This document shows positions 10,091 through 21,925 of a stretch of DNA of 64,000 nt, in pieces. The stretch covers positions 14,986,835 through 15,050,834 of the forward strand of contig CM070904.1 in NCBI GenBank assembly GCA_036417435.1. The letters run 5' to 3'. A program made the translations under genes and the position numbers. This DNA is from Inia geoffrensis (lineage: Eukaryota > Chordata > Mammalia > Artiodactyla > Iniidae). Under the pieces are notes generated by a model. The model was not told the DNA's origin and did not search any database. It saw only the letters and a list, made by a program, of their open reading frames with translations. Numbering within the stretch: position 1 is the stretch's first letter; each line of letters opens with the position of its first letter.

Positions 10091-11395
10091 TTTTATTTAG
10101 CCAGTTTGTGTGTGTGCATGAGTGTGTACAGGTGTGTGTATACACATATTTTGGTAATATCTCTTTATTCAGATTCATGGTTCATACCAAAAACTCAGAC
10201 AATAAAAACAGTTTTCTGGAGAATCAGCTCTCTGGTGATTTTGAATAGCCCAGTTACAAATAAAAGACATCTAGAGTAATTTGTTTTAAATGATGCTCTC
10301 TGCCATCTCCTCGGACTATCCTGGGTGTTGGGGTGGGCTAGGGAGTGAAAATAAGGGTGTAGATATGGTTCTTATTCCCTCATCCTTTTCAGGCAGAAGA
10401 ACTCTGCATACAACTCTTTTATGCTTGAACAAATATTCCCACAGTTAAAAAAACATTTAAATACAACTGACGTAGATGAAGATTTGAGTCTGTGTGCCCC
10501 TTGGACCATTATCTACAGGTGCTATTTCTCATCACCAGTTTCAGTGAGTTTTGGATGAAAGAAAATTCAAGGTTGTTCTTCCCAGCAAGAACCTGAGATG
10601 AACCCTTTCTGGATGAAGTGACAGGTCACATGCTTTAATAATCAACTAGGAAGGCCTGGTTAAAGCTTCCATATAAAACTTAGAGCACTTACCTAATAAC
10701 TGTGTTCAAAAGGAAAGGCTCCTCTATCCCCATGGGGGCTTTAGGAGGACCCATGGCTGGGCCAGCACAGTCCTCCAAGACTATGTGGGACTGACTACAG
10801 AGCACCAGACTCACGCTTGGACGAGGTTCCTGTATTCCTGCCTCAGGTAGCCACAATTCATCTGTCTTGCAAAATGTTCACTGTGGCCCTTACCATACCT
10901 CCACCCCAGCCTCAGAAACCACAACAAACCCCCCAACACACATCTAATTTTGAGCAGCGTTGACTCCATTCTAAGACTATAAAATAATAACAGCCATTCA
11001 GTAAAAAGGATATGCTAACACACTAAGCATATACGTCAACTGTAAGATGTGCCCCAATTTCTCAAATATTTACAATTTTAAAAATTGAATCTTAAAAGCA
11101 AATAAAATGATATCTGTAAATTTGTCCCCCACAGGTATTATTTTGAATTATTTGTTATAAACAATTTAGTGTTGGAGAACATTTGTTGAATATAATGGTT
11201 TGAGTTTTGAAGTAAGTAACCTTTAATCATTGGACAATAATTATCTGGCTGAAGTCATTCCTGAAGCAATACATAAGCTAAAATGATCATTGTGGAGAAG
11301 AATATTTATCTTCCTATATTTATTTGTAAGTATCTAATTCATTCAGAAGTCAAATATAATCACTGAGATCATTGTCAAAATAAAACCTGTCAATA
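10091..11395. other. No gene seen; unique sequence
   Basis: AT-rich with a short GT-rich patch near 10108-10140. No repeat family, RNA gene or coding exon recognised. Confidence 0.6.
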
Positions 11396-11399
11396 TTCT

Positions 11400-11870
11400 G
11401 CAAGATAATGATAATTTGGTTTTTCTTTTATTTCTCCTATCTCTTCTTTATATTTTTAAAATTTGTTTCATTGGTTAGAATTTCCAGAACAATGTTAAAT
11501 AATAGTGCTTAATAGAGGTTACCTTCATCTTTCCCTAATTTTAATAGAAATTAATCGAGTGATTAATCATTAAATATAGCACTGGTGGTTGGTTCGAACA
11601 ACATTTTATCATTTTCCAGAAATATATATCTACTTCTACTTTACATAGAAATTTAAAAATTAGAAATGTAAGAAAAATTTAATCCCATGCCTTTTTTGGC
11701 ATCTATAGAGACAATCATAACAATTTTTCTTATTTAACATATTAGCACCACATAATATTAAATATCTGAATATTAAATTACCTAGAACTTATCATTGTGA
11801 AGGGGGAATCGAAACATAGTTCTGTTTTGTAAAGTGAATTATTTGTTTTGTGAATTACCTGTGACAAGTT
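11400..11870 (-). mobile_element. Ancient L1 reverse-transcriptase fragment, antisense
   Basis: The + strand reads 'tagaatttccagaacaatgttaaataatagtg' and 'cttaatagaggttaccttc', then 'gatt aatcattaaatatagc'-like text, the antisense of the L1 ORF2 segment just after the catalytic FADD motif. Strongly decayed, with no open frame. Confidence 0.55.
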
Positions 11871-12764
11871 TCTGAACCCAGGCATCCAGTCTCTATAAAC
11901 CAGCATGTGGTTGGTGTCTCAGGGACCAGAGACTAATTATAATAGCGCCAGCCTAGGCAGGACACTATTAGGAGGTCAGACCTGCCAGAAGAAATCAATT
12001 ATAGGAGATGAACCTTGTTTGGATGTGTTTCGTGCCACCACCCCCTCGGAGGTCCAAGGCCTTGCTTACTGGTGCAAAGATCAAGAATGCCAGAGCCTGT
12101 CATTTGTATACCACTTGGCACTGACCGCCCCCCACCCCAGTCATCTTCACCTTTGTTCAGTACAGAATTAATGACGAGACATGGAGAGGATGTGGAGATA
12201 AGGACTCCTCTTTATGAGACGGTCACTTCAGCCAAAAGAGCAGATTGTAGACAAATCCAATAATCCTCTGGCAGAAAACAGGCATATTGCACATTTGCAC
12301 TCATGTTCTCAGAGATCACACACATACTCATACACTTATACCCTTCTCCTCACATTAGGAGATTTGTTGAATACAGTGAGGGCTTAATACAGGCTTGTTT
12401 CATGAATAAGTGAATGAGTAAGAGAACTCAGTTGTCCAAGCGTGTCCTCGTACTCACCCACATACACACATACTAATGTCCACTCATAGATACACAGGCA
12501 AGTGGAAGAACACCCTCCCTGTAGTTCTTCACATGCGTCAACTACTGTCACGGGCCCCTCCAAGCTGCCATTCATCCCCTCCGGAAGTCTCTGCAACAGG
12601 TAGGAGGATGCTTTTAATCTCAAGGATCAAAACTCTCAATCTAAACTGCCTCAACCACAGATAGATTTAATGCTGCACATAATAGGAGGTCCAGAAATAG
12701 AGTTTCAGGATTGATAGATCTGGAGGCTGTCAACAAGAACCGAACTTCATCCTGTTACCTCCTT
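11871..12764. other. No gene seen; unassigned sequence
   Basis: Short open frames overlap on both strands, none with a recognisable domain. 12365-12425 weakly resembles an L2/MIR 3' end. Nothing else to call. Confidence 0.55.
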
Positions 12765-13512
12765 TGCCATTTGCAGGATCATTTTCACCCTGAGCCTAGT
12801 TCGCTGCTGTGAACACCCATGTACAAGTTTTTATGAGGACACATACTTTCATTTCTCTTGGGTATATACCTAGGAGTATCACTGTTGGATCACATGGTAA
12901 ATACGTTTGTCCATTTGAGGAACTGCTGGATTGTTTTCCAAAGCAGCTCCACTCTTAACATTCAGCAAAGAGGATTTAGATTTTTCCATATCCTCATCAC
13001 ATTTGTATCTGTCTTTGAATACAGTCATCTTAGTAAGTGTGAAGTAGTATCTCACTGTGATTTAAATTAACTTAATTTTGGCCCTTCTGGGTCCCTAGAA
13101 TTTCCACATGAATTTTCAGCTTGTAAATTTATGTAAAGGAGTCAGCTGAAATTTTTATAGAGACTGCCTTGAATCTATAGAGATTAAGGAGTTTTACTGT
13201 CTTAACCATACTGAGTCTTTTGATCCATGAACATGGAATGTCTTTCTATTTATTCAGGTCTTCTTTACTCTCTTTCATCAGTATTTTGTAGTTTTCATAG
13301 TATAAGTGTTGCATGCTTTTTGTTAAATTTATACCCAAGTATTGTATTTTTTTATCTTATTATAAATTGACCTGTCTTTTTACATGTCATTGACTGTTTG
13401 TTAATTGCTGCTGTATAGAATTATAGTTGATTTTTGCATATTGATCTTGTATCCTCAACCTTGTTGAACTTGTTTATTAATTCTAATAGATTTTTAATGA
13501 CCTCAGTCTGGC
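12765..13512 (-). mobile_element. Ancient L1M fragment, antisense (C-terminal ORF2 to RT)
   Basis: Signatures in antisense: 'ttgggtatatacctaggagtatc', 'gattgttttccaaagcagc', 'tgaatctatagagattaagg', 'ttgatccatgaacatggaatgtc' and 'gttaaatttatacccaagtatt'. The order is correct for an antisense L1 read from its 3' part into the RT domain, with some segments deleted. Non-coding. Confidence 0.75.
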
Positions 13513-13541
13513 TTTCTTTCTTTCTTTCTTTCTTTTTTTTC
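13512..13541. repeat. (TTTC)n tract
   Basis: Several TTTC units followed by a T-run at the edge of the L1M fragment. Confidence 0.85.
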
Positions 13542-13650
13542 TTGGTGTTTTCCTTTACAATAATTCTCCTCTTGCAAGGTTTATAACGAATTTAATTTTT
13601 AAAATACCCAACAATTTACATGTATGGTACAATTGGTCTGTCCCAATTCT

Positions 13651-13859
13651 TTTTTTTTTTTTTTTTTGGTGGTACGTGGGCCTCTCACTGTTTTGGCCTC
13701 TCCCGTTGCAGCGCACAGGCTCTGGATAAGCAGGCTCAGCAGACATGGCTCACGGGCCCAGCCGCTCCGCGGCATGTGGGATCTTCCCAGACTGGGGCAC
13801 AAACCCATGTCCCCTGCATCGGCAGGAGAACTCTCAACCACTGCGCCACCAGGGAAGCC
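13651..13859 (-). mobile_element. CHR-type SINE, antisense
   Basis: T-run, then 'ggtggtacgtgggcctctcac', ending 'gcgccaccagggaagccc'. The target-site duplication is ctgtcccaattct (13638-13650) against ctgtaccaattct (13860-13872), with one mismatch. The 80-90-codon frames across it are shadows of the SINE. Confidence 0.95.
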
Positions 13860-14065
13860 CTGTACCAATTCTTGATGTTCAAGTTTGCTAAATGAATATT
13901 GTTTTATTGTACAGATGATGAAACTAAACTTTAGAAAAGCTAGGTAACTTCCATAAGATCACAAGGTCAAAACATAGATTTTCCTTTTTTTCTGTAGAGC
14001 ACGTGAGAGATGAAGATTCACGACATTTCTTTATACCACTTCAGGCCCTAGGCTTATGTGCGCGT

Positions 14066-14066
<1 letters not shown>

Positions 14067-14105
<39 letters not shown>
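14067..14105. repeat. (CA)n microsatellite
   Basis: About 19 perfect CA units after a short CGCGTG segment. Likely polymorphic; alternating purine-pyrimidine with Z-DNA potential. Confidence 0.97.
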
Positions 14106-14107
<2 letters not shown>

Positions 14108-14234
14108 GGGTTCATGTTTTCTTCAGACCTGCACTACTGGGAAGATTTTCGCTGGTTAACTTCCTACCAGTCAGTAGTAACGCACTTATTGGCTATGTCG
14201 TCAAAGGCTGTGCATGACTTTAGAGTAAATCTCA

Positions 14235-14345
14235 ATCCCTTTTACCACCATTTACAGATGGAGAACCAAGAAGGGTTGAGACTTGCCCAAGGTAACATAA
14301 AAAATAGTGGTAGAAGAATGATCCTGGTCATGTCACACTTCTTTG
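14235..14345 (-). mobile_element. MIR fragment, antisense
   Basis: 'accaccatttacagatggagaacc' followed by 'gagacttgcccaaggtaacat' matches the reverse complement of the MIR core. Confidence 0.65.
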
Positions 14346-14514
14346 GTTTGTCCTAAAATCTGTAACCTTTTTCTTTTGCTGGATCTAGAAATTATTTATC
14401 ATATCACTTCAGAGATAAAATTGTAAAGAGAAATGTATAATCAAAAAGTTGAGATCCTTGAACAAAGACTGAGAAAGACTAACAGCCATCTATTTGGGAC
14501 AATAAGACTTCATT

Positions 14515-14830
14515 GATATATTAATTCTTTCAACAAATACTTATTGAATGCCTATTATGCTGTTATACACCAGGTCATGAGCTATGTAAGGGGGTACAGT
14601 GGTAAAGATATAACCCTTGTTCTCTACAAGTTTATAGCACAGTGAGGGATAAAGACAAGCTGACAATTTCTACACTGTTTGACAAGCTCTGGGAACTATG
14701 GAAAAATGCCAGTCACTCATATGGCTGGGCAGAGAATGATTCTTGGAGGGGAATGTGTCTAAACTGAGGTTAGAAGCATAAAAGAAAACAAAGGATGTAT
14801 AAGGAGTGAGGAAGGAGAAATAGAGTAAAA
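14515..14830 (-). mobile_element. L2 LINE 3' end, antisense
   Basis: 'ttcaacaaatacttattgaatgcctattatgc' and 'caccaggtcatgagctat' give the reverse complement of the L2 3' terminus. 'gttctctacaagtttatagcacagtgaggg' continues it inward. Confidence 0.7.
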
Positions 14831-14919
14831 GTAGCAGCAGATAATCAGAGTTGGGTAATTTGAAGCCATTCTGGACAGCTGAAACAGAAGAGTTGAGGGC
14901 AGCGAATAAGTAAGCATGT

Positions 14920-15190
14920 CACTCACTGCTTAGATCATTGCCTGGCATGTATTACACCCTCCATAAATATATATTGAATGGACGAAAGAGTGATGGAGGT
15001 GGGCCTGGGGAAGGCAGGAATCAGATCAAGAAGGATCCTGTACAAACATACAGCAAGTTTGAATTTTATTCTAAGGATACTGCCATACTGAATTTTCATC
15101 TGGAAAGTGGTATGTCAGATCTGCTCTCTGGAAATGTGGAAAATGTATTGAAGGTGTACAATTTTGTATATGATGAGGAGGTTGTTATAA
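14920..15190 (-). mobile_element. L2-derived fragments
   Basis: 15005-15190 includes 'gatcctgtacaa…gtttgaattttattctaagg', the antisense of the L2 3' ORF region. 14925-14985 (attgcctggcatgtattac…) instead resembles an L2/MIR 3' end in sense. This is probably two joined old fragments. Confidence 0.5.
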
Positions 15191-15202
15191 AACCTCAGGT
15201 GT

Positions 15203-17385
15203 TCCACAGCCAACATTGTCTTCAATGGTGAAAAACTGAAACCATTTCCTCTAAAATCAGGAACAAGACAAAGTTGCCCACTTCCACCACTATCACTCAA
15301 CATAGTTTTCGAATTCCTAGCCTTGGCAATCAGAGAAGAAAAAGAATTAAAAGAAATCCAAATTGGAAAAGAAGTAAAACTGCCACTGTTTGCAGATGAC
15401 ATGATGCTATACATAGAGAATCCTAAAGATGCTACCAGAAAACTACTAGGACTAATCAATGAATTTGGTAAAGTGACAGGATACAAAATTAGTAAACAGA
15501 AATCTCTTGCATTCCTTTACACTAATGAGGAAAAATCTGAAAGATAAATTATGGAAACACTCCCATTTACCACTGCAACAAAAAGGATAAAATACTTAAG
15601 AATAAACCTACCTAAGGAGACAAAAAACCTGTATACAGAAAACTATAAGACACTTATGAAAGAAATTAAAGATGATACAAACAGATGGAGAGATATACCT
15701 TGTTCTTGGATTGTAAGAATCAACATTGTGAAAATGACTATAACTATACTACCCAAAGCAATCTACAGATTCAATGCAATCCCCATCAAACTACCAATGG
15801 CATTTTTCACAGAACTGTAACAAAACTTTCACAATTTGTATGGAAACACTAAAGACCCCGGATAGCCAAAGCAATCTTGAGAAAGAAAATCAGAGCTGGA
15901 GGACTCATGCTCCCTGACTTCAGATGATACCACAAACCTACAGTAATCAAGACAGTATGGCACTGGCAGAAAAACAGAAATATAGATCAATGAAACAGGA
16001 TAGATAGAAAGTCCAGATATAATCCCACCCATCGATGGTCACCTTATTTTTGATAAAGGAAGCAAGAATATACAACGGAGAAAAGACAGCCTCTTCAAAA
16101 AGTGGTGCTGGGAAAACTGGACAGCTACATGTAAAAGAATGAAATTAGAACACTCCTTAACACCATACACAAAAAAATCCTCAAAATGGGGCTTCCCTGG
16201 TGGCGCAGTGGTTGAGAGTCCACCTGCCGATGCAGGGGATGTGGGTTTGCGCCCCGGTCTGCGAAGATCCCACATGCCGTGGAGCGGCTGGGCCCGTGAG
16301 CCATGACCACTGAGCCTGCGCATCCAGAGCCTGTGCTCCACAACAGGAGAGGCCACAACAGTGAGAGGCCCGTGTACCACAAAAAAAAAAAAAAAAAAAA
16401 TCCTCAAAATGGATTCAAGACCTAAATGTAAGGCCAGACACTATAAAACTCTTGGAAGAAAACTTAGGCAGAACACTCTATGACATAAATCACAGCAAGA
16501 TCCGTTTTGACCCACCTCCTAGAGAAAGGGAAATGAAAACAAAAATAAATAAATGGGACCTAATGAAAAATGTCTTTTCACAGCAAAGTAAACTATAAAC
16601 AAGACAAAAATACAACCCTCAGATTGAGAGAAAATATTTGCAAACTAAGCAACTGACAAAGGATTAATCTCCAAAATATACAAGCAGCTCATGCAGCTCT
16701 ATATCTAAAAAACAAACAACCCAATCCAAAAATGGGCAGAAGACCTAAACAGACATTTCTCCAAAGAAGATATACAGATTGCCAACAAACACATGAAAGG
16801 ATGCTCAACATCACTAATCATTAGAGAAATGCAAATCAAAACCACAATGAGGTATCACCTCACACTGGTAAGAATGGCCATCATCAAAAAATCTACAAAC
16901 AGTAAATGCTAGAGAGGGTGTGGAGAAAAGGGAACCCTCTTGCACTGTTGGTGGGAAGGTAAATTGATACAGCCACTATGGAGAACAGTATAGAAGTTCC
17001 TTAAAAACTAAAAATAAAACTACCATATGACCCTGAAATCACACTATTGGGTATATACCCTGAGAAAACCATAATTCAAAAAGAGTCATGTACCACAGTA
17101 TTCACCTCAGCACTGTTTACAATAGCCAGGACATGGAAGCAACCTAAGTGTCCATTGACAGATGAATGGATAAAGAAGATGTGTCACATACATGCAATAG
17201 AATATTACTCAGCCATGAAAAGAAATGAAATTGAGTTATTTGTAGTGAGGTGGATGAGCCTAGAGTCTGTCATACAGAGTGAAGTAAGTCAGAAAGAGAA
17301 AAAACATATACCGTATGCTAACACATATATATGGAATCTAGAAAAAAAAAAAGGTTCTGATGAACCTAGGGCAGGACAGGAATAA
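15203..17385 (+). pseudogene. L1 ORF2 remnant (RT to C-terminus)
   Basis: The protein of an L1 retrotransposon, normally endonuclease plus reverse transcriptase; only RT and C-terminal parts are present. The catalytic FADD motif is intact at 15389-15400, followed by [17 protein letters not shown] stop at 15545-15547 ends this frame. Further frame breaks follow near 15820. A SINE (16190-16400) interrupts the downstream part. The C-terminal segment (17047-17385) is still open and has the usual WKQPKCP and VVRWM patches. It cannot make a working enzyme. Confidence 0.93.
16190..16400 (+). mobile_element. CHR-type SINE, sense, nested in L1
   Basis: Starts 'ggcttccctggtggcgcagtgg', has the tRNA-like B box near 'ggtttgcgccc', and ends in about 20 A. 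The exact repeat tcctcaaaatgg (16178-16189 and 16401-16412) flanks it as a target-site duplication, with extra A on the left. It is clearly younger than the host L1. Confidence 0.97.
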
Positions 17386-17419
17386 AGTCACGGACGACGT
17401 AGAGACTGGAGTTGAAGAC

Positions 17420-17605
17420 ATGGGGAGGGGGAAGGGTAAGCTGGGATGAAGTGAGAGACTGGCATGGACATATATACACTATCAAATGTAAAATAGATAG
17501 CTAGTGAGAAGCAACTGCATAGCACAGGGTGGTCAGCTCAGTGCTTTGTGACCACCTAGTGGGGTGGGATAGGGAGGGTGGGAAGGAGGTGCAAGAGGGA
17601 GGGGA
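17420..17605 (+). other. G-rich polypurine tract of the L1 3'UTR
   Basis: Two runs with four or more G-tracts: 17422-17445 and 17561-17582. Polypurine G-rich tracts are a known feature of mammalian L1 3'UTRs and can fold as G-quadruplexes. Here they lie on the L1 sense strand. Confidence 0.7.
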
Positions 17606-17717
17606 TATGGGGATATGTGTATACATATAGCTGATTCACTTTGTTATGCAGCAGAAAGTAATACAACATTGTAAAGCAATTATACTCCAATAAAGATGTT
17701 AAAAAAATACTCAGGTG

Positions 17718-18051
17718 AGAAGTAAGGAATGTGGAAGATAGAGTAGGGTTGAGAAAAGGTGCTGGTTGTAGAGAGTAAGGAGGAATTTGGCACTTGGTAT
17801 ATGGGTTGGAAGAGTGGGCAGAGAAGTGGAGGTAGAGAAAAGCTTCCAGGTTTCTGCACCTGTTTTTATTTTTGGCATGAGATTGGGGCTGAGGAGATGA
17901 GGCAACAGTGGGGAAGGAAGCAGAGGTGCCAAATGGGATATAAGATGCCATCTCCCTCCCTCCCTTCTTTCTTCTCTTTCTATATCAATTCTATAGGGAG
18001 AAAACTGGAAACGAGGTGATGTTGGATAAGCTATGTATCCTTTATAGCCCT
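17718..18051. other. No gene seen; unique sequence
   Basis: GA-rich sequence between the L1 and the next SINE. Minus-strand open frames of up to 148 codons here are low-complexity and cross the SINE; I do not support them. Confidence 0.6.
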
Positions 18052-18060
18052 CCATCTCCT

Positions 18061-18270
18061 TTTTTTTTTTTTTTTTTGCAGTACACGGGCCTCTCTCACT
18101 GCTGCGGCCTCTCCTGTTGCAGAGCACAGGCTCTGGACGCGCAGGCTCAGTGGTCACGGCTCACGGGCCCAGCCGTTCCGCAGCATGTGGGATCCTCCCG
18201 GACTGGGACGTGAACCCGTGTCCCCTGCATCGGCAGGAGGACTCTCAACCACTGCGCCACCAGGGAAGCC
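18061..18270 (-). mobile_element. CHR-type SINE, antisense
   Basis: T-run then 'gcagtacacgggcctctctc', ending 'gcgccaccagggaagcc'. Exact 9-bp target-site duplication ccatctcct at 18052-18060 and 18271-18279. Confidence 0.95.
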
Positions 18271-18279
18271 CCATCTCCT

Positions 18280-19790
18280 ATTTTTAAATAAAGAGGTTGG
18301 GTGACCACAGAAGTTTCTTCTAACTTGGAAATTCTCTGCTCCATGATATATCTCTATCAAGACCCACCTACTCGGTGTGGACTTCCTGAGCAGAGGGAGT
18401 TTTTAAGAAACTTTTGGTAAGAAAAGGATGAGCTAAGAGTTGAGAACTCTTAACTGGAACTGTCTGGAACTCAGAAAACCTGGCTCGGCCCAACTACTTG
18501 GAGGAAAGTCAATTCAAGATTTAGTTTCACCAAAAATGAGAATGAAAAATGGTAGACAAATGATGGCAAAGAAACCTTTCTCCTCTAGCTGCCTCTTACT
18601 CCAGGGAGTGGCTTGGAGAAGGGCTCTTCCTTTCTCCTACTCACACTACTTACTCTATTCCTAACCTAAACGTTATTGATTCTTCTCTTTGTCCTGAATG
18701 ATTTCTTAGTGTTCACTCTACTTCCTGCGGAAGTTCATCTTTGATATTCAACTTAAGCTGTTTAGGAAATTCAAATGTCATTCACTTTGGCTTTGAGAGA
18801 GACCTAACTAATTGGGGATACATCTGCTCCCACTGTGGGGATCAAGGTCAATATCTTATATTCCAGTTATTTGAAGCCTGCTCCTGGCCTGCCATCAGGC
18901 ACACAATGTATAATATTTATATCAGTGATCAGTGGAAACTTCCTATTGGATAAACAGGAATACAGCTTCCCAAATGTAAAGGGAAGTGCGTTTCCTTTTC
19001 TATTTCATGTATCCTTTTCGTGTAATAAATATTACTGGCTCAGACAAAAGAGAAATCTCTAAAAACTCATCTATATAACTTGAGATTATACTTAAACATG
19101 AAAATCGAATAAAGGCAATAGATGGAATATACCAGAATTGAACTTCTAGGTCAAAGTACTGCATATCTGGAACAGGAATAGAACAATGTTTTTTAATTTG
19201 TTGTGGGCTATGTAGCTACTCCTGATTTTGTAAAATGTAAAACCTTTTATCTGGAAATTATTTTTTATATTTGGAACAAATGATAAATCCTTTGTGGTTT
19301 TAACATTTTATTTGCTATCTGCTTTATACATTTTCTCAGCTTTGGGAGTGCTTCCAGATAGACATCTGCATGGAATAATGGAGAAATCTTAAGAAGACAC
19401 CAAACCAATTTTTTCAAATCACCTTAGGCAGTTGCTGATGAGGTGGCTTAATAGGAAGGTGAAAGCTTTGTTAACCTGGATCTCCATTTATTCAATAAAG
19501 TAAACAGAAGATGAACTTGGGTAGTAGGGAATATTTAATTGCTGTAGAGTTCTAAATGCTTTTCTTTAAAAAAAAAAAAAGAGCCAATGTGAATCAGAAG
19601 CTTTCTTTTAAGCTTCCCTTTTAGATATGCAAACATAATTTTAACAAAAGGAAAAATTGTTTAAAATACAGTGTTGCTTAGCAAAAAATATTTATCATCT
19701 CTTGTGACCCTCAGTCCAGGAGAACTCTCATCCTAGCTTCTCTTACTGTGCATCTTTGTACCTCTCAGTGAACCTTTGGGCTTTGCTTTC
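18280..19790. other. No gene seen; unique sequence
   Basis: AT-rich. No repeat family or coding exon recognised. Small A-run at 19568-19580. Confidence 0.55.
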
Positions 19791-19794
19791 TTTT

Positions 19795-20045
19795 CCTGTA
19801 TGCCTACTACATACCATGTGCTTTACATATACTATCTCATTAAGCCAATGCTGGGAAACAAAATGTTAAGTCCTTTTGAGATCTGCTCCCACCTGTTTTA
19901 TTCTTTCCCCAAATAGTGAGTGAGGTTGAAATGCACAATCCAATATTTAGGGTTTAATCTCAGGTTCACCACTTTTTATCCTTCTGCAAGTTACATAATG
20001 TGTATCTGAGCCTCAGCTTTCCTAGGTTGTACAGGTAGCAGTGTT
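19795..20045. mobile_element. MIR fragments
   Basis: 19795-19855 ('gcctactacataccatgtgctttacat') looks like antisense MIR. 19930-20045 ('aatctcaggttcaccac' through 'gagcctcagctttcctagg') is a sense MIR core. Two old fragments in opposite orientation. Confidence 0.6.
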
Positions 20046-20349
20046 TCTTGCTTGAGCCTAAATCATTCTTACTCTAGGAGAAAAAGTGATTAGGATGTGT
20101 CCGGAAGGATCCACTTGTTGAAGGGAGAAGATTCTTCATTCAGTAGCCTTTGCCCAGACAGACCTCTGAATAGCACAGAAGTTACATTTCTTTCTTTTCC
20201 TTATTAATATGCCACTTTATCTGGAAAAGGGCTAGCATTGCTAATCAAAAAGAGATAAGGACGTTCTCTATGGGCTGAAGAAATTTAATGGACCAGCACA
20301 TTTTTTTCCAGTAAGCTACAGCAAATATTATTGGCTACTTAACCAACAT

Positions 20350-20770
20350 CCATTCCTTCCAAATAGTACCACATTTTATTCAGATTTCCATGTTTAACTG
20401 TGTGGCCATGTGGTTTAGGAGAGGTAGACTCCATCCTCTCATGTGAATACTGATTGGTCTAAGCCAGTTATTATATTATAACATCATATTCCTTTGCTGG
20501 TTGGTCTGAGCATGAACAGGAGAGATACTTCAGATCAATGGGTCATGGGGAGATAACTACTGGGGACTTCTCATGATAATGAGAAGATAAAGAATGGAGC
20601 GAACATGATAAAGATGATAGAATAGACATATGCAAAGAACTTAAGTCATGAAGCTATCAGTGTACTATTGAATCTACTAATCTCATAGGATGGTGAATGT
20701 TCTTTATTAAGCCACTTGATTAAGAGTTTTCAGTTATGTGCAGCTGAAAGCACCCTGGCTGACACAGAAG
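20350..20770 (+). mobile_element. Ancient interspersed repeat, possibly LTR-like; family not assigned
   Basis: Includes 'tgtgtggccatgtggtttagg' and ends 'aagccacttgattaagagttttcagttatgtgcagctgaaagc', then 'ctgacacagaag'. This 3' end is shared by an old mammalian repeat family I cannot name with certainty. It contains a perfect 8-bp-stem inverted repeat at 20567-20586. Confidence 0.5.
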
Positions 20771-21119
20771 CCTGTTGCCTAGTCACCTCCTATAACTGTA
20801 GAAATGGAGGAGTGACTCGTTTCCCTTTTAAAGCTTGCTAGCAATTTCTGCTCCTGGCTCTTAGCTTCTGAGAAGCCAAGGAGGTTGCTGATATGAAAGG
20901 TAAAGTAAGTGGTCGAGGTGTGACTAACCTAGAGGTCTATCTATGAGTTTCTTTAGGTAAAATCGGAATGAAATTCATATGAGAGGACAAGCCACCACAC
21001 TAATGGTGTGGGGTCAGTTTTAGTTTAAGATAATGTTTTATCTCCTCATACGACTCAGAATTAGATACACCTTGCGCCTTCCTCAGAAGATGTGCAGAAA
21101 TTCAAAAGGCCAAAGAGAG
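20771..21119. other. No gene seen
   Basis: Unique sequence without a recognisable repeat or open frame of note. Confidence 0.55.
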
Positions 21120-21225
21120 CTATCTCCCAACAACAGATACTATTATTACCCTTATTTTACAAATGAGAAGACTGAGGTCCAAGATTAAGTAATTTTCTCA
21201 TGGTTACATGGCCAGGCTTTAATTT
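21120..21225 (-). mobile_element. MIR fragment, antisense
   Basis: 'cccttattttacaaatgagaagactgagg' and 'tttctcatggttacatggcc' are the antisense MIR core. Confidence 0.75.
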
Positions 21226-21329
21226 CTACTTTCCTTCTTCTCTGCTATGTGACCTTGCTTAATTTATATACCCTGCCTATCTACCTCCTTACTATCTTCA
21301 CTAAGTCATTTCCTCCCCTTTCCCCCTTG

Positions 21330-21925
21330 CTTATATCAACCCGTGTAACATCTTACCTGGATCATTGTACCAGCTTCTAACTGTCCTACTCTTCCTCTCC
21401 TTCCACTTTTTCTAAAGATTGCAGCCAGGGTTTGCTTTCTAAAATACAAATCTGATCATATGATTACCCGTCCTTAAAATCCTCTAATGACTCTCTCCTA
21501 TGTACGGTACTTACCATGGTGTGTGTCTTCCTTACACATTTGGCCCCTGCCTGTCTTTCTTACAGTCACTCCTGCCATAACTAATTGCAGTTCATATTTT
21601 TCAAGCTTTCATATGTCCACCTTTGTGGTCCCCTCGGCTAGGAAAGGCTTTTCTCTCCCAGTCCATCTGGAAATTGCCATCATAGTTTTATAACTTTATA
21701 TATTGAATTTCCTGAGTGAAGCTTTGTCAGAATCCTTCCCTCTCATCAAACAGATTAACACTTCCGTCTTTTTTTATTTCCTTCTTCTTTCACCTCCTTA
21801 TCCCTTTGGCTCTTTTCTCCTTTCTTGTGTCTTATCAAATTAAATCTTATAAGCTCAGCCACCTATGTCCTGTCAATAGCAAAGATTCCATAATCCCCAG
21901 GACCATGTGCACATTCCACTCTGGT
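21330..21925 (+). mobile_element. L2 LINE ORF2 end and 3'UTR, sense
   Basis: 'ttacctggatcattgtaccagcttctaac', 'ctaaaatacaaatctgatcatatg', 'cttaccatgg' and 'tggcccctgcctgtc' follow the L2 consensus order for the C-terminal ORF2 and 3' region. Too decayed to read as protein. Confidence 0.75.

Larger units (their letters stand above)
15202..17709 (+). mobile_element. 5'-truncated L1, sense, carrying a SINE
   Basis: Begins inside ORF2 RT ('ccacagccaacattgtc'), continues through the ORF2 C-terminus and 3'UTR, and ends 'tatactccaataaagatgtt' plus an A-run. Without the SINE it is about 2.3 kb, so about two thirds of a full L1 is missing. The 8-bp ctcaggtg at 15194-15201 and 17710-17717 is the likely target-site duplication. 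It inserted into older L2 sequence. Confidence 0.95.

Noticed and set aside
16190..16400. tRNA gene (A/B-box-like segment at the start of the SINEs)
   Set aside because: The tRNA-related head is diverged, lacks a credible cloverleaf and belongs to a repeated element with an A-tail and target-site duplications.
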